A stretch of DNA of 48,360 nucleotides from an uncultured Bacteroidota bacterium (GTDB lineage Bacteria > Bacteroidota > Bacteroidia > B-17B0 > Aurantibacillaceae): contig CAILKE010000075.1 of NCBI GenBank assembly GCA_903834765.1, positions 1 to 48,360 on the forward strand, written 5' to 3'. A model generated the notes under the pieces. The model saw only the letters and a program-made list of their open reading frames with translations. It was not told the DNA's origin and did no database searches. Each line of letters opens with the position of its first letter. Position 1 is the first letter of the stretch. Below, one piece after another: positions 6,335-15,691 of this stretch. A program made the position numbers and the translations under genes.

Positions 6335-8386
6335 ATGAAGAACAATTTTTTCTGTATTTTATTTGCATGCTTTATTTTTTCAAATAATAATTTTGCTCAA
6401 CAAGATTCAGCTTTAGTTAAAAAGGACTCCTTAGATTATTATGATATGTCTTTGGATCAATTAATGAATTTAAAGTCGCATGGGCTTCCATCCGAATTAG
6501 AGAAGATTATTAATTCCTTAATTGCAGTAGCATCTAAAAAACCTATTAATTTACGCGAATCCCCAAGCGTTATTTCCTTAATTACAGAAGAGGAAATAAA
6601 AAAATCAGGCGCGCGCGATTTGATTGATGTATTGCGTTTGGTGCCAGGTATAGATTTTGGCGTGGATATTGAAGGTGTTGTTGGAATTGGCATGAGAGGT
6701 AATTGGGCAAATGAAGGAAAGGTTTTGGTTTTATTAGATGGGCAAGAGATGAATGAAATTATATCTGCAGGAAACATGTTTGGAAATCATTACCCTATTG
6801 AACAAATAAAAAAAATTGAAGTAATTCGAGGTCCTGGTTCTGCTATTTATGGAGGCTCAGCAGAATATGGAGTTATAAATATAGTTACTAACCAAGCAGA
6901 AGATATTAATGGCGTTTGTGTTTCTGGAACCTATGGCCAAATGGAAAAAGATTATGGACGAAGAAATTTAAATTTGTCTATTGGTAAAAAAATTAAGGAT
7001 TTTTCATTTAGTATTTCCGGTTTAATTGGACAAGGTCAAAGAAGCGATCAAATATATACCGACTATAAAGATTCAAGTTATTCCATGAAAGGCAATTCAA
7101 GTATAAATCCTAACTATGTTAATTTAGCATTAAAATACAAAGGGTTAAGCTTTAGAGCCATTGGCGATTTTTATCAAACCACACAGCGAGATGGTTACGG
7201 CAGTGTAGTTAAAACTGGAACTGTAAACGAAAGCTTTAATTCAATGTTTTCTGAATTAAAATATGTACTCAAATTAAATGATAAATTTACAATTACTCCA
7301 CGAATTAATTTTAAAAATCAGACGCCTTGGAAAACAACAAGCTATGATTATTCGAAACCTTATGACAAAAGAGGTATTAGATTATCCGAAAATATAACTG
7401 CTTCCTATGATGCTAAAAGATTTTTGAATTTAATTTTTGGTGCAGAAAGTTATCAGGATAAAGCAACTGACAATACCGATAGTAGTTTTTTCTCCAATGG
7501 AAAAAAAGAAGTTCACTATTTTAATTATTCATTTTTTGCGCAGGGTTTAATAAAAACTAGTGTCGTTAATTTTATTATCGGTGCTCGATTTGATAAGCAC
7601 AGTGAATTTAAAAGTGCTTTTGTTCCAAGAGTTGGATTAACAAAAAAATACAATAAATTTCATTTTAAAGCTTTATACAGTCAAGCTTTCAGATCGCCAT
7701 CAATCGATAATATTAATTCAGCTGATTCTGCTGGTATAAACCCTGAACTAACTACTGTAATTGAAGCTGAACTAGGGTATCAAATTACTCGAAAATCGAT
7801 TCTTACAGCAAATGTTTATGATATTACTTCACATGAACCTATTATTTACTATGTTTCGCAAGATAGTTCAAATACGGATTATTACACAAATAATGGCCAT
7901 GCAGGTTCGCAAGGTTTTGAAATAGAATATCGCTATAAAGATAAATGGGGATATATTAACTTTAATTATTCGTTATATACGGTTTCAAATAAAGAAAAAA
8001 TTGCCAGTTATAAAGCAAATAACTCCTATTCATTATTAGGTTTTGCCAATCGCAAAATTAACTTAAATGTTTGTTGGAATATAACTAAGGCTCTTTCATT
8101 TAATACTACAGCTACATTTTATGGCGAGCGATTTGCAGTGGTTGGAATTGATACTGTTGGAAATTCAATACAAAAAAAACTTGATCCAACATTGTTACTT
8201 AATTTTTTTATGAGGTATGAAACTCCAATTAAAGGATTAAGCGTTGGATTAGGAGTTTATGATGTGCTAAATCAAAAACTTAAGTTTATTCAACCTTATG
8301 ATGGAGGTCATGCACCATTGCCTGGACCTTCGCGTGAAATTATTTTTAGATTAAGTTATAACCTAAAGTTTAAAAACAAAGACTAA
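6335..8386 (+). CDS. TonB-dependent receptor-like outer-membrane protein of a sensory module
   Basis: A 683-residue protein with a signal peptide ending at FAQQ (about residue 22). A TonB plug domain follows at about 65-190 with SPSVISLITEEEIKKSGARD, DVLRLVPGIDFG, VLLDGQEMNE and EVIRGPGSAIYGGSAEYGVI. The rest is a beta-barrel ending in a strand with SYNLKFK. It lacks the carboxypeptidase-like N-terminal domain of the other two receptors here. The next gene, a YfiR-like protein, starts directly after its stop, and a histidine kinase diverges from it. This trio suggests signal sensing rather than nutrient uptake alone. The start is fixed by the signal peptide; no upstream alternative exists beyond the promoter. 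Confidence 0.9.
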   Translation: MKNNFFCILFACFIFSNNNFAQQDSALVKKDSLDYYDMSLDQLMNLKSHGLPSELEKIINSLIAVASKKPINLRESPSVISLITEEEIKKSGARDLIDVLRLVPGIDFGVDIEGVVGIGMRGNWANEGKVLVLLDGQEMNEIISAGNMFGNHYPIEQIKKIEVIRGPGSAIYGGSAEYGVINIVTNQAEDINGVCVSGTYGQMEKDYGRRNLNLSIGKKIKDFSFSISGLIGQGQRSDQIYTDYKDSSYSMKGNSSINPNYVNLALKYKGLSFRAIGDFYQTTQRDGYGSVVKTGTVNESFNSMFSELKYVLKLNDKFTITPRINFKNQTPWKTTSYDYSKPYDKRGIRLSENITASYDAKRFLNLIFGAESYQDKATDNTDSSFFSNGKKEVHYFNYSFFAQGLIKTSVVNFIIGARFDKHSEFKSAFVPRVGLTKKYNKFHFKALYSQAFRSPSIDNINSADSAGINPELTTVIEAELGYQITRKSILTANVYDITSHEPIIYYVSQDSSNTDYYTNNGHAGSQGFEIEYRYKDKWGYINFNYSLYTVSNKEKIASYKANNSYSLLGFANRKINLNVCWNITKALSFNTTATFYGERFAVVGIDTVGNSIQKKLDPTLLLNFFMRYETPIKGLSVGLGVYDVLNQKLKFIQPYDGGHAPLPGPSREIIFRLSYNLKFKNKD

Positions 8387-8932
8387 TTGCATAAATTTAG
8401 TTTCATATTAAAATTTAAAAAGAGTTTTCTTTTTGTGTTGTTATTTGTAGCTTTTACAAATAACAACGCAAACGCGCAATCCACAGATTACAAAGCTTAT
8501 TCTTTATACGTTTATAATTTTATGAAATATATTGAATGGCCAGAAGAAGAAAATACTAGTGATTTTGTGATCGGATTACTTGGAGATTCAAAAATAAAGG
8601 AAGAATTATTAGTATTAGCAAGTCATAAAAAATTAAAGGGCCGGAAAATTGTTTTTAAACAATTTGATAAAGTGGGAGATATTATTTTTTGCAATTTACT
8701 TTACGTTACTTCCTCTAAAAGTTCATCCATTAAATTGATTAATCAAAAATTTGCGAGTAAACCAATGCTGATTGTTGGAGAGCGCGAGGACTCTGTTTAT
8801 AAAGGCGCAGCGTTAAGTTTTACAACAACAGATGAAGATCAATTGAAGTTTGATATTAATAAAAAAGAAATAGAAAGTCATAAACTTAAAATTTCAAGTT
8901 CCTTAGTTAAACTAGGTACATTAATTAATTAA
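8387..8932 (+). CDS. YfiR/DUF4154-like periplasmic protein (181 aa)
   Basis: The protein has a hydrophobic signal peptide ending near NANAQS (about residue 31). It then shows the family pattern YNFMKYIEWPEE, an IGLLGDSKIKEELLVL segment, GRKIVFKQF, and a late KPMLIVGERE...GAALSFTT...DQLKFDINKKE block. This matches the YfiR (DUF4154) family, periplasmic regulators that in Pseudomonas restrain a membrane diguanylate cyclase. Here the likely partner is the divergent kinase instead. The apparent start is TTG, immediately after the TAA of the receptor gene, which implies translational coupling. Confidence 0.85.
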   Translation: MHKFSFILKFKKSFLFVLLFVAFTNNNANAQSTDYKAYSLYVYNFMKYIEWPEEENTSDFVIGLLGDSKIKEELLVLASHKKLKGRKIVFKQFDKVGDIIFCNLLYVTSSKSSSIKLINQKFASKPMLIVGEREDSVYKGAALSFTTTDEDQLKFDINKKEIESHKLKISSSLVKLGTLIN

Positions 8933-8960
8933 TAGATCTCTTTCATAAAAACAATAGAAC

Positions 8961-9152
8961 TCATATTACCTGAAGAGTTTCAAAAAAATTAAATGAAATG
9001 CCTTCATTCAAAACTGCTTTTGAATCATTGACACCTGGACGACAAAGAGCATATCATCTTTATTTTCTGCGCCTAAGCAATCCAAAACTCGCGAAGCAAG
9101 AATTGAAAAATATATTCAACAAATTCTTAATGGAAAAGGCTTGAATGATTAA
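8961..9152 (+). pseudogene. YdeI-like (OmpD-associated) protein, C-terminal pseudogene with two frameshifts
   Basis: Three reading frames in series restore one protein: LPEEFQK (8966-8986), then LNEMPSFKTAFESLTPGRQR and AYHLYF (8989-9066), then SAPKQSKTREARIEKYIQQI plus LNGKGLND and a stop at 9150-9152. The combined text matches the C-terminal domain of YdeI/OmpD-associated proteins, with its LTPGRQR and KTREARIEKY blocks. Both shifts look like loss of one base, in an A run at 8982-8988 and a T run at 9063-9066. The N-terminal part is absent, so the gene is dead unless the sequence has errors. Confidence 0.75.
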
Positions 9153-9264
9153 CGGAATTTTTTTAATTCAATTTCTTGTAATTAATTAAATGTATTTACT
9201 TATTTGATAGAGATAACTGTAAGTAGTCGCATTTGAAATTTATAAGGATTTTGTTATAAAATAA

Positions 9265-9300
9265 AAAAGCGACTTTTCAATTATTTGAAAAGTCGCTTTT
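9265..9300. terminator. Perfect 16-bp hairpin terminator
   Basis: Bases 9265-9280 pair fully with 9285-9300 around a TTAT loop, with A/T runs on both flanks. It lies downstream of the minus-strand metalloprotease gene and can also end plus-strand transcripts from the YfiR/YdeI side. Confidence 0.85.
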
Positions 9301-9339
9301 GATATTTGAGTATATAAATAAAACTTTTGTTTTTATAAT

Positions 9340-11613
9340 TTACATTTTAATTAATCTCGCTACTGATTTTTGTTTACCATCTGTTACTTCTACAATATAT
9401 GAGCCATCGGCTAAAGATGAAAAATCATATACTTTAGAGAAGTTTTCTGTAAGCTTAATAGCCTCAGTTCTAACTATGTTTCCTAAGATATCATATACGT
9501 TAATAACGGTGTTATCAGCATCTAAATAATGAGCGGCTATTACATCTATTTTTACTGAACTCGAAAAAGGATTTGGATATAATTGTATTGATAATCCAGT
9601 TGAATTAGCATATTGACTTAACCCAGTTGTAGTAGCTGTAATTGTAAAGTTTTTATCATTTAAATCGAAAAAGATATTGCCAACACTTTCAACTTTTACA
9701 CGACAAGTTGTGCTTGTTAAAGTTAGGCTTGGCATCGCCACGATTTCTGTTCCATCGTTTAGTGTATTTGCCAAAACTAATGAGTAAGTTACACCTGCAT
9801 TTGTACTTACATAAATATTAACGTTAGCACAGTTTATAGGAGCAGCATTTGTTCCATTTACATTCCAAGTAATAGTTTGTAAAGAACTACTTGGATAGGA
9901 AATACCAGTAGTACTTTGCGATGTAACAGCAAAAGGACCTGCAGTTCCACTAACAGTAATAGTACTTGTAGCAGAACAAACTCCGCCACCACCCGTTTTA
10001 TTATCGCGAGCTGTAAGCCTGAATTTTAAGGTTTGTGCTGTACTCGGCAAGTATTCTCCAACTACAGTAGTATAAGTTGCTGCAAGTATTGAAGATAATT
10101 TAGGAAATAATCGTGTTGGAGTTGTAACTGGAGCGTAAGACATAAAAAATGGTTTAGACCCGCTATTCCAGTTACCAGCTGCTGCACCTGCATCCATTTC
10201 TTCCCACTGATAAGTTAATGCATCACCGTTTGGATCAGTTGCAGAACCTGTTAATGAAAAAGGTGTGCTTTTTGGAACGGTGTAATTAGCACTAGCTGTT
10301 ACTGATGGAGCACCGTTTCCAGTTGTTGTCATTACATCACAGCTATTACCATTACCTGTGTTTATGAAATTTGTAATCTCATCATAACTTACACCATGAA
10401 AATATGCAATACTATGAGCGGCTAAGTCTTGGCCAGTGCAGATACCTGCATAAGCCATAATAGTAATACCACTTCCAGGTTCCATAGATGTTGACGCATT
10501 TCTATTTCCCGCGCAAGAACCTGCGCTACCATTAAATGTATGATTACCAGCAAATTGATGTCCCATTTCATGAGCTACATAATCGATGTCATAAGGATCA
10601 CCAACAGGGCTTGGGCTGCCAGTAATACCACTCGCCTTTGAGGAAGTATTACAAACACATCCTAAGCTAGCTAAACCACCGCCACCAGTACTAAATGTAT
10701 GGCCTATATCAAAATTAGCTGTGCCAACAGAAGCTGTTATGATTGATTGGCTTTTTGATATTAATGTACTTGCATTATTATTATCTGCTGTAGTAAATCC
10801 AGTTCCTGCAGTTGTATATAAAACCAATGTAGTTGTAGAAACTAATACTAATTTTACAGCAACCTCTGTTTCATAAACACCGTCCACACGATTAACTGAT
10901 GTTACTACTTTTGCCAGTGTTTGAGCTTTAGTTGGAGCAGCTACTCCAGTAGCAGCAACTGCATATTCTCCCGTGCATGCTACAGCAAGACGATATGTTT
11001 TTAAATTTGCACCTGCACATATAGCTGTAGGAGCATAAGTTTTTGATGTACTTTTATTATTGTCTAAATTAGCCAATACACCTTCGCATACTCCTCTTTG
11101 GCTAAATGGTTTTTCGAAATCTGATGTATAATACGAAATATAATCAGCCGTATTCCATTTACAGTATGGGTCAATATAAACATCACCATTAGGGCTGCGA
11201 ACCATTCCATGAAAACCAAATTCAGTAATGTCTAACTTACCACTTGCATAAATATCATCTACACCATGAATGCTATACGTTCTTATGTTTTGATAAGTAG
11301 TTTGCAAAGCATCGTCCATTACAGGAGATTCAACAACCGAAAATCGTTCTATTTTTCCGTTAGGCATTGGTAAATCAACAATAACTGAAGAGTTTTTAAC
11401 CAACACTATTTTATCAGACGGAGCATTGGCTAATAAAGCCTTCATGCTAGACATGTTTAAATGGAATGTTTTGTAAGTGTTTGGCACGATATCTCGCTTA
11501 CCAGTTACGCTAATTTTTGCTTCATTAATAGGTTGCCAAAAACCCTGGTTTGATTGGGCTTTGAACATTAATGACGAAACTAAAAAAGCTGAAAGAATAA
11601 TTGTTTTTTTCAT
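9340..11613 (-). CDS. Secreted reprolysin-like zinc metalloprotease with T9SS sorting domain
   Basis: A 757-residue protein with a signal peptide MKKTIILSAFLVSSLMFKAQ, a propeptide-like region to about 195, and a metzincin catalytic domain at about 200-440. The zinc motif HEMGHQFAGNH has His 348, Glu 349, His 352 and His 358, followed by a Met-turn TIMAYAG near 389. Immunoglobulin-like regions follow, then a C-terminal type A sorting domain (about 670-757) with LYPNPF, NVYDILGNIV and GSYIVEV. The protein should cross the outer membrane through the type IX system, be trimmed and be anchored or released. Several Cys residues around the active site suggest disulphides. Confidence 0.92.
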   Translation of the reverse strand: MKKTIILSAFLVSSLMFKAQSNQGFWQPINEAKISVTGKRDIVPNTYKTFHLNMSSMKALLANAPSDKIVLVKNSSVIVDLPMPNGKIERFSVVESPVMDDALQTTYQNIRTYSIHGVDDIYASGKLDITEFGFHGMVRSPNGDVYIDPYCKWNTADYISYYTSDFEKPFSQRGVCEGVLANLDNNKSTSKTYAPTAICAGANLKTYRLAVACTGEYAVAATGVAAPTKAQTLAKVVTSVNRVDGVYETEVAVKLVLVSTTTLVLYTTAGTGFTTADNNNASTLISKSQSIITASVGTANFDIGHTFSTGGGGLASLGCVCNTSSKASGITGSPSPVGDPYDIDYVAHEMGHQFAGNHTFNGSAGSCAGNRNASTSMEPGSGITIMAYAGICTGQDLAAHSIAYFHGVSYDEITNFINTGNGNSCDVMTTTGNGAPSVTASANYTVPKSTPFSLTGSATDPNGDALTYQWEEMDAGAAAGNWNSGSKPFFMSYAPVTTPTRLFPKLSSILAATYTTVVGEYLPSTAQTLKFRLTARDNKTGGGGVCSATSTITVSGTAGPFAVTSQSTTGISYPSSSLQTITWNVNGTNAAPINCANVNIYVSTNAGVTYSLVLANTLNDGTEIVAMPSLTLTSTTCRVKVESVGNIFFDLNDKNFTITATTTGLSQYANSTGLSIQLYPNPFSSSVKIDVIAAHYLDADNTVINVYDILGNIVRTEAIKLTENFSKVYDFSSLADGSYIVEVTDGKQKSVARLIKM

Positions 11614-12047
11614 AGTTTTTACGTTTGTAGGATATTATAATAATTTGATGTTTAGTTATATTGAAGTAAGTGAACAAATTTGAAATTTCAAATTATTAAA
11701 AAGAGAATTTTCACTTTGTTAAAAATATAGCCATAAAATACCCTTAATCGAAAAATTTTAGTGATTTAACTCACAAATTAATCTTTTTATAGAAAAAAAA
11801 CGCTGCTTTTATGGTCATAATTAATTCCTAATTCTGTAGTAATTCTGGTTTTTCAAAATATTTTTTAAAAAATAACATCGATTTAGTAAAAACATTGAGA
11901 TTGATTTCAAAAAAGTTGACCTAGCAATAATAATGTTCTGATTTTGTTTTTTTAACAATTATCTGAATTTATAATTACTTCCTTCATATGCTTTAGAAGT
12001 AAAATAGATTATATTTGTTTATTATTAATTTTAAACAACTCTACAAA
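11614..12047. promoter_or_regulatory. Divergent intergenic region with an 18-bp palindrome
   Basis: This is about 430 bases without a gene. A perfect palindrome AATTTGAAATTTCAAATT lies at 11677-11694, 64-81 bases upstream of the minus-strand metalloprotease start, in a position suitable for an operator. At 12010-12017 TATATTTG matches the Bacteroidota -7 box for the plus-strand Cys-rich gene. The rest is AT-rich and unremarkable. Confidence 0.5.
12010..12017 (+). promoter_or_regulatory. Bacteroidota -7 box for the Cys/Lys-rich gene
   Basis: TATATTTG is a full match to TAnnTTTG, about 30 bases before the chosen ATG at 12048. It overlaps the alternative ATG at 12015, which argues that translation starts at 12048. 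Confidence 0.55.
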
Positions 12048-12305
12048 ATGAAAAAAGTATTTTTAATGTTAGCTTTCGCTGGATTAGTAGGAAGCGTGTC
12101 AGCGTCAGTTAAATCAACTGGGGATGGTGATAAGGATAAAACAAAGAAAGAGGAGTGCAAGAAAGACGGTAAATGTTGTAAAGACAAAGCTGCTGAAGGC
12201 AAATCTTGTTCAATGGATAAAAAAGCTTGCGATAAAAAAGACGGTAAAAGCGCTTGTTGCAAAGACAAAAAAACAACTGAAACAAAAGCAACTGAAACAA
12301 AATAA
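12048..12305 (+). CDS. Small secreted Cys/Lys-rich protein, putative metal binder (85 aa)
   Basis: The start MKKVFLMLAFAGLVGSVSAS gives a clean signal peptide, whereas an in-frame ATG 33 bases earlier falls in the promoter. The mature part is nearly all Lys, Asp, Glu, Thr and Cys, with paired cysteines in CCKD contexts (ECKKDGKCCKD, GKSCSMDKKACDKK, GKSACCKDKK). The tail is a Thr/Lys/Glu repeat (TETKATETK). Low complexity and eight cysteines suggest metal binding or redox buffering in the periplasm; no catalytic domain is visible. A terminator follows at 12324-12357. Confidence 0.8.
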   Translation: MKKVFLMLAFAGLVGSVSASVKSTGDGDKDKTKKEECKKDGKCCKDKAAEGKSCSMDKKACDKKDGKSACCKDKKTTETKATETK

Positions 12306-12323
12306 TTTTTTGTTTACAAATTT

Positions 12324-12360
12324 AAAAGCTCATGCATCTACTGGTGCATGAGCTTTTTTA
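12324..12360 (+). terminator. Rho-independent terminator after the Cys-rich gene
   Basis: Bases 12324-12336 pair perfectly with 12345-12357 (13 bp) around an 8-base loop, followed by T residues. Confidence 0.88.
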
Positions 12361-12517
12361 TTATATAAAAATTACACCATGAAAAACATACCTTACTAAA
12401 AAACACTATACAATATCTCTTACAATAGGCGTTGTATTAATCTGTTTATAATTCCGTTTTGAATAACTCGTATTTTTTGCTTTATTTGTTCACTTGATTT
12501 TAAACACTAAATTATAT

Positions 12518-14065
12518 ATGAAAGTTGGTATTCCATCGGAAATATTTCCAAACGAACTAAGAGTTGCCGCAACTCCAAAAACTGTCAAGCGATTGCAAAA
12601 GCAAGGATTTGAAGTTTACATTCAGCATAATGCTGGGATTAAAGCAAACTTTTCTGATAAAGAATTTGAAGAAGCTGGAGCTAAAATAGTTGCTACTGCT
12701 GCCGATATATATGGTAACTCAGATATTGTATTAAAGGTAAAAGAACCTTCGGTTGAAGAAGTAGGAATGATGAAAGAAGGGTTGGTTTTATTAAGCTATT
12801 TATGGCCTGCACAAAATCAAGCGTTGCTTCAAACATTAGCTGATAAAAAAGTAAATGCTGTAGCGATGGATGCAATCCCTCGAATTTCAAGAGCTCAAAA
12901 AATGGATGTGTTGTCATCAATGGCAAACATTGCAGGTTACCGCGCAGTTATTGAGGGGTCATATCATTTTGGTCGTTTTTTAAACGGACAAATTACAGCC
13001 GCTGGTAAAGTAGAGCCTGCAAAAGTATTAGTTATTGGTGCCGGAGTTGCAGGTTTAGCAGCTATTGGTGCAGCTAACTCATTAGGCGCAATTGTTAGAG
13101 CATTTGATACTCGTAAAGAAGTTGCAGAACAAATTGAATCGATGGGTGCGCAATTTTTAACAGTTGAAATAGAAGAAGACGGAGCTACTTCATCGGGTTA
13201 CTCAAAAGAAATGAGTAAAGAATTTATTGAAGCAGAGATGAAGCTGTTTTTAGAGCAAGCTAAAGAAGTTGATATTGTAATTACTACCGCACAAATTCCG
13301 GGCAGACCTGCTCCTAAATTGTGGATGGATTATCATGTTGCCGCTATGAAGCCCGGTTCTGTGATTGTTGATTTAGCAGCCTCAACGGGTGGTAACTGTG
13401 CTCTTACAAAAAATGGAGAAGTATACACAACCGACAACGAAGTTACTATGGTTGGTAAATTAAGTCAATTACCAAGTCAAGCGTCTCAATTATACGGAAA
13501 CAACTTATGTCATTTATTAGATGATATGGGTAAAGCAGAAAAATGGAAAATTGATATGGAAGATGCTGTTGTTTCGAGAGCAATGGTAACATACAATGGT
13601 AACATTAATTGGCCACCTGCTCCTCTTCCGGTAAGCCCTTCAGCTGGTGGTGGTGCTAAAAAAGTAGTTGCACCAACTGCAGAAGAAATAAAACAATCTG
13701 ACGCCGAAAAATCTAAAAAAGCGGCTACAACAACTGTCCTCAGTTTAGCTGTGGTTGGTAGTTTATTATTGTTAGTTGGAGCATTTGCACCAGCAGCTTT
13801 TATTCAGCATTTTACCGTGTTTGTTTTAGCGGTGTTTGTGGGCTGGCAATTAATTACTAATGTTGCTCATTCATTGCATACACCATTAATGGCTGTAACC
13901 AATGCTATTAGCGGTATTATTGTGGTTGGTGGTTTATTGCAAACCAAAAATGAATTATCAAATCCTATGACTATTTTAGCTTGTATTGCCATTTTAGTTG
14001 CTAGCATTAATATTGTTGGAGGCTTTGTAGTGACTCATCGCATGTTGAAGATGTTTAAAAAGTAA
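12518..14065 (+). CDS. pntA: NAD(P) transhydrogenase subunit alpha
   Basis: A 515-residue protein from [13 protein letters not shown], the canonical family start; the TTG-like extension to 12494 adds nothing conserved. Domain I (about 1-380) binds NAD(H): it has [12 protein letters not shown], the dinucleotide fold [20 protein letters not shown] and AFDTR. The C-terminal part has three or four membrane helices (about 400-510), as in the fused E. coli-type alpha subunit. With PntB it couples proton re-entry to hydride transfer from NADH to NADP+, supplying NADPH. pntB follows 146 bases later on the same strand. Confidence 0.96.
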   Translation: MKVGIPSEIFPNELRVAATPKTVKRLQKQGFEVYIQHNAGIKANFSDKEFEEAGAKIVATAADIYGNSDIVLKVKEPSVEEVGMMKEGLVLLSYLWPAQNQALLQTLADKKVNAVAMDAIPRISRAQKMDVLSSMANIAGYRAVIEGSYHFGRFLNGQITAAGKVEPAKVLVIGAGVAGLAAIGAANSLGAIVRAFDTRKEVAEQIESMGAQFLTVEIEEDGATSSGYSKEMSKEFIEAEMKLFLEQAKEVDIVITTAQIPGRPAPKLWMDYHVAAMKPGSVIVDLAASTGGNCALTKNGEVYTTDNEVTMVGKLSQLPSQASQLYGNNLCHLLDDMGKAEKWKIDMEDAVVSRAMVTYNGNINWPPAPLPVSPSAGGGAKKVVAPTAEEIKQSDAEKSKKAATTTVLSLAVVGSLLLLVGAFAPAAFIQHFTVFVLAVFVGWQLITNVAHSLHTPLMAVTNAISGIIVVGGLLQTKNELSNPMTILACIAILVASINIVGGFVVTHRMLKMFKK

Positions 14066-14211
14066 TACTTCGGTATTTTGCCAAGCTCAATAAATAAAGG
14101 TGATTAGCCTTTTTAAACGAAACAAAATAATTTAAAAACAAATAGAGTTAAAATAGAAAGCGCAAGCTTCAACGACACAAAAATTATTAATTAATTAAAA
14201 GGAGTTAAATT

Positions 14212-15612
14212 ATGTTTATCGCAAAAGAAATACAAACAGCAGCTTACTTATTTGCCAGTATTCTGTTTATTTTAAGTTTAGGAGGATTATCCTCACAAGA
14301 ATCAGCAAAACGTGGAGTCTTATACGGAATTGTAGGAATGATAATAGCTATTATTGCTACCGTTTTAGGAGAAGGTGTTTCAGGACAAGTGTACATCATA
14401 ATTGCTATTGCCATTGCTTCGGTAATTGGTTTAATGTTGGCACGCAAAGTTGAAATGACAGCCATGCCTCAATTAGTAGCAATCTTGCATAGCTTTGTTG
14501 GATTAGCTGCGGTCCTTGTTGGTTATGGTTCTTATTTGGATCCACACACGCAAACGTTAACAGGCGCTGCTCATACGATTCATTTAGTAGAAGTTTTTGT
14601 TGGCATTTTTATTGGCGCTATAACATTCACAGGTTCAATTGTAGCTTGGGGAAAGTTAGATGGGAAAGTTCCTTCTAAACCATGGAGTTTTAAAGGACTT
14701 CAAACTATGAACTTAGTGCTACTAATTGTTTGTACCATTCTTGGTGTTTTATATTGTAAGGCTGAGGGCATCAGTGGGATGTTATACCTTGGTATTATGA
14801 CTGCTATTGCTTCGTTTATTGGCGTGGTGCTAGTTATGGCAATTGGTGGGGGAGATATGCCTGTTGTAGTTTCTATGTTAAATTCTTATTCGGGATGGGC
14901 AGCTGCTGCAGCAGGCTTTATGTTAGGCAACGATTTATTAATTGTGACTGGCGCCTTAGTTGGTAGTTCGGGAGCTATTCTTTCTATGCACATGTGTCAT
15001 GCTATGAATCGCTCATTTTTTTCAGTCATATTTGCAAGTGGTTCGGGTAATGGCTCTGGTGGCGAGAAAAAAGCGATTGAAGGTGAAGTAACTTCTTTAA
15101 ACCACGAAGAAGTTGCTACTTTATTAAAAGAAGCTAAATCGGTTGTTATTGTTCCTGGCTATGGAATGGCTGTTGCAAAAGCACAATATCCAATTTATGA
15201 TATGGTGCAAACTTTACGTAAAGCTGGTAAAAATGTTCGCTTCGCCATTCACCCTGTAGCTGGTCGTTTACCAGGCCACATGAATGTATTGTTAGCAGAA
15301 GCAAACGTACCTTATGATATTGTAATGGAAATGGATGAAATTAATGATGACATGCCTGATACAGATGTGGTAATGGTGATAGGTGCAAATGATGTTGTAA
15401 ACCCAAGTGCACAAGACGATCCTGCAAGTTCTATTTACGGCATGCCAGTAATTGAAGCTTGGAAAGCAGAAAAAGTGATTATCATGAAACGCTCTATGTC
15501 AGCGGGTTATTCGGGAGAAGACAATCCTTTATTTTATAAACCAAATTCAGAAATGCTTTATGGTGATGCAAAAGATAGTGTTGAGAAAATATTAAGTTTC
15601 TTAAAAGCATAA
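14212..15612 (+). CDS. pntB: NAD(P) transhydrogenase subunit beta
   Basis: A 466-residue protein with an N-terminal membrane domain of about eight or nine helices (1-280). Conserved features are [18 protein letters not shown] and [19 protein letters not shown]. The C-terminal NADP(H)-binding domain III has [47 protein letters not shown] and [11 protein letters not shown]. An AAAGGAG ribosome-binding site lies before the ATG, unusually canonical for this phylum. The 146-bp gap after pntA shows no terminator, so the two are likely one transcript. Confidence 0.96.
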   Translation: MFIAKEIQTAAYLFASILFILSLGGLSSQESAKRGVLYGIVGMIIAIIATVLGEGVSGQVYIIIAIAIASVIGLMLARKVEMTAMPQLVAILHSFVGLAAVLVGYGSYLDPHTQTLTGAAHTIHLVEVFVGIFIGAITFTGSIVAWGKLDGKVPSKPWSFKGLQTMNLVLLIVCTILGVLYCKAEGISGMLYLGIMTAIASFIGVVLVMAIGGGDMPVVVSMLNSYSGWAAAAAGFMLGNDLLIVTGALVGSSGAILSMHMCHAMNRSFFSVIFASGSGNGSGGEKKAIEGEVTSLNHEEVATLLKEAKSVVIVPGYGMAVAKAQYPIYDMVQTLRKAGKNVRFAIHPVAGRLPGHMNVLLAEANVPYDIVMEMDEINDDMPDTDVVMVIGANDVVNPSAQDDPASSIYGMPVIEAWKAEKVIIMKRSMSAGYSGEDNPLFYKPNSEMLYGDAKDSVEKILSFLKA

Positions 15613-15691
15613 AAAATAAAACAAAACGATTAACGCAGAAATTGCTTGCACTAACAATAAATTATATAGTAAACTGTAAAATAAATTACTT

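Noticed and set aside
12041-12351. Other frames over the Cys-rich gene
   Set aside because: They are shadows caused by the repetitive Lys/Asp codons; only the frame from 12048 has a signal peptide, promoter and terminator in register.
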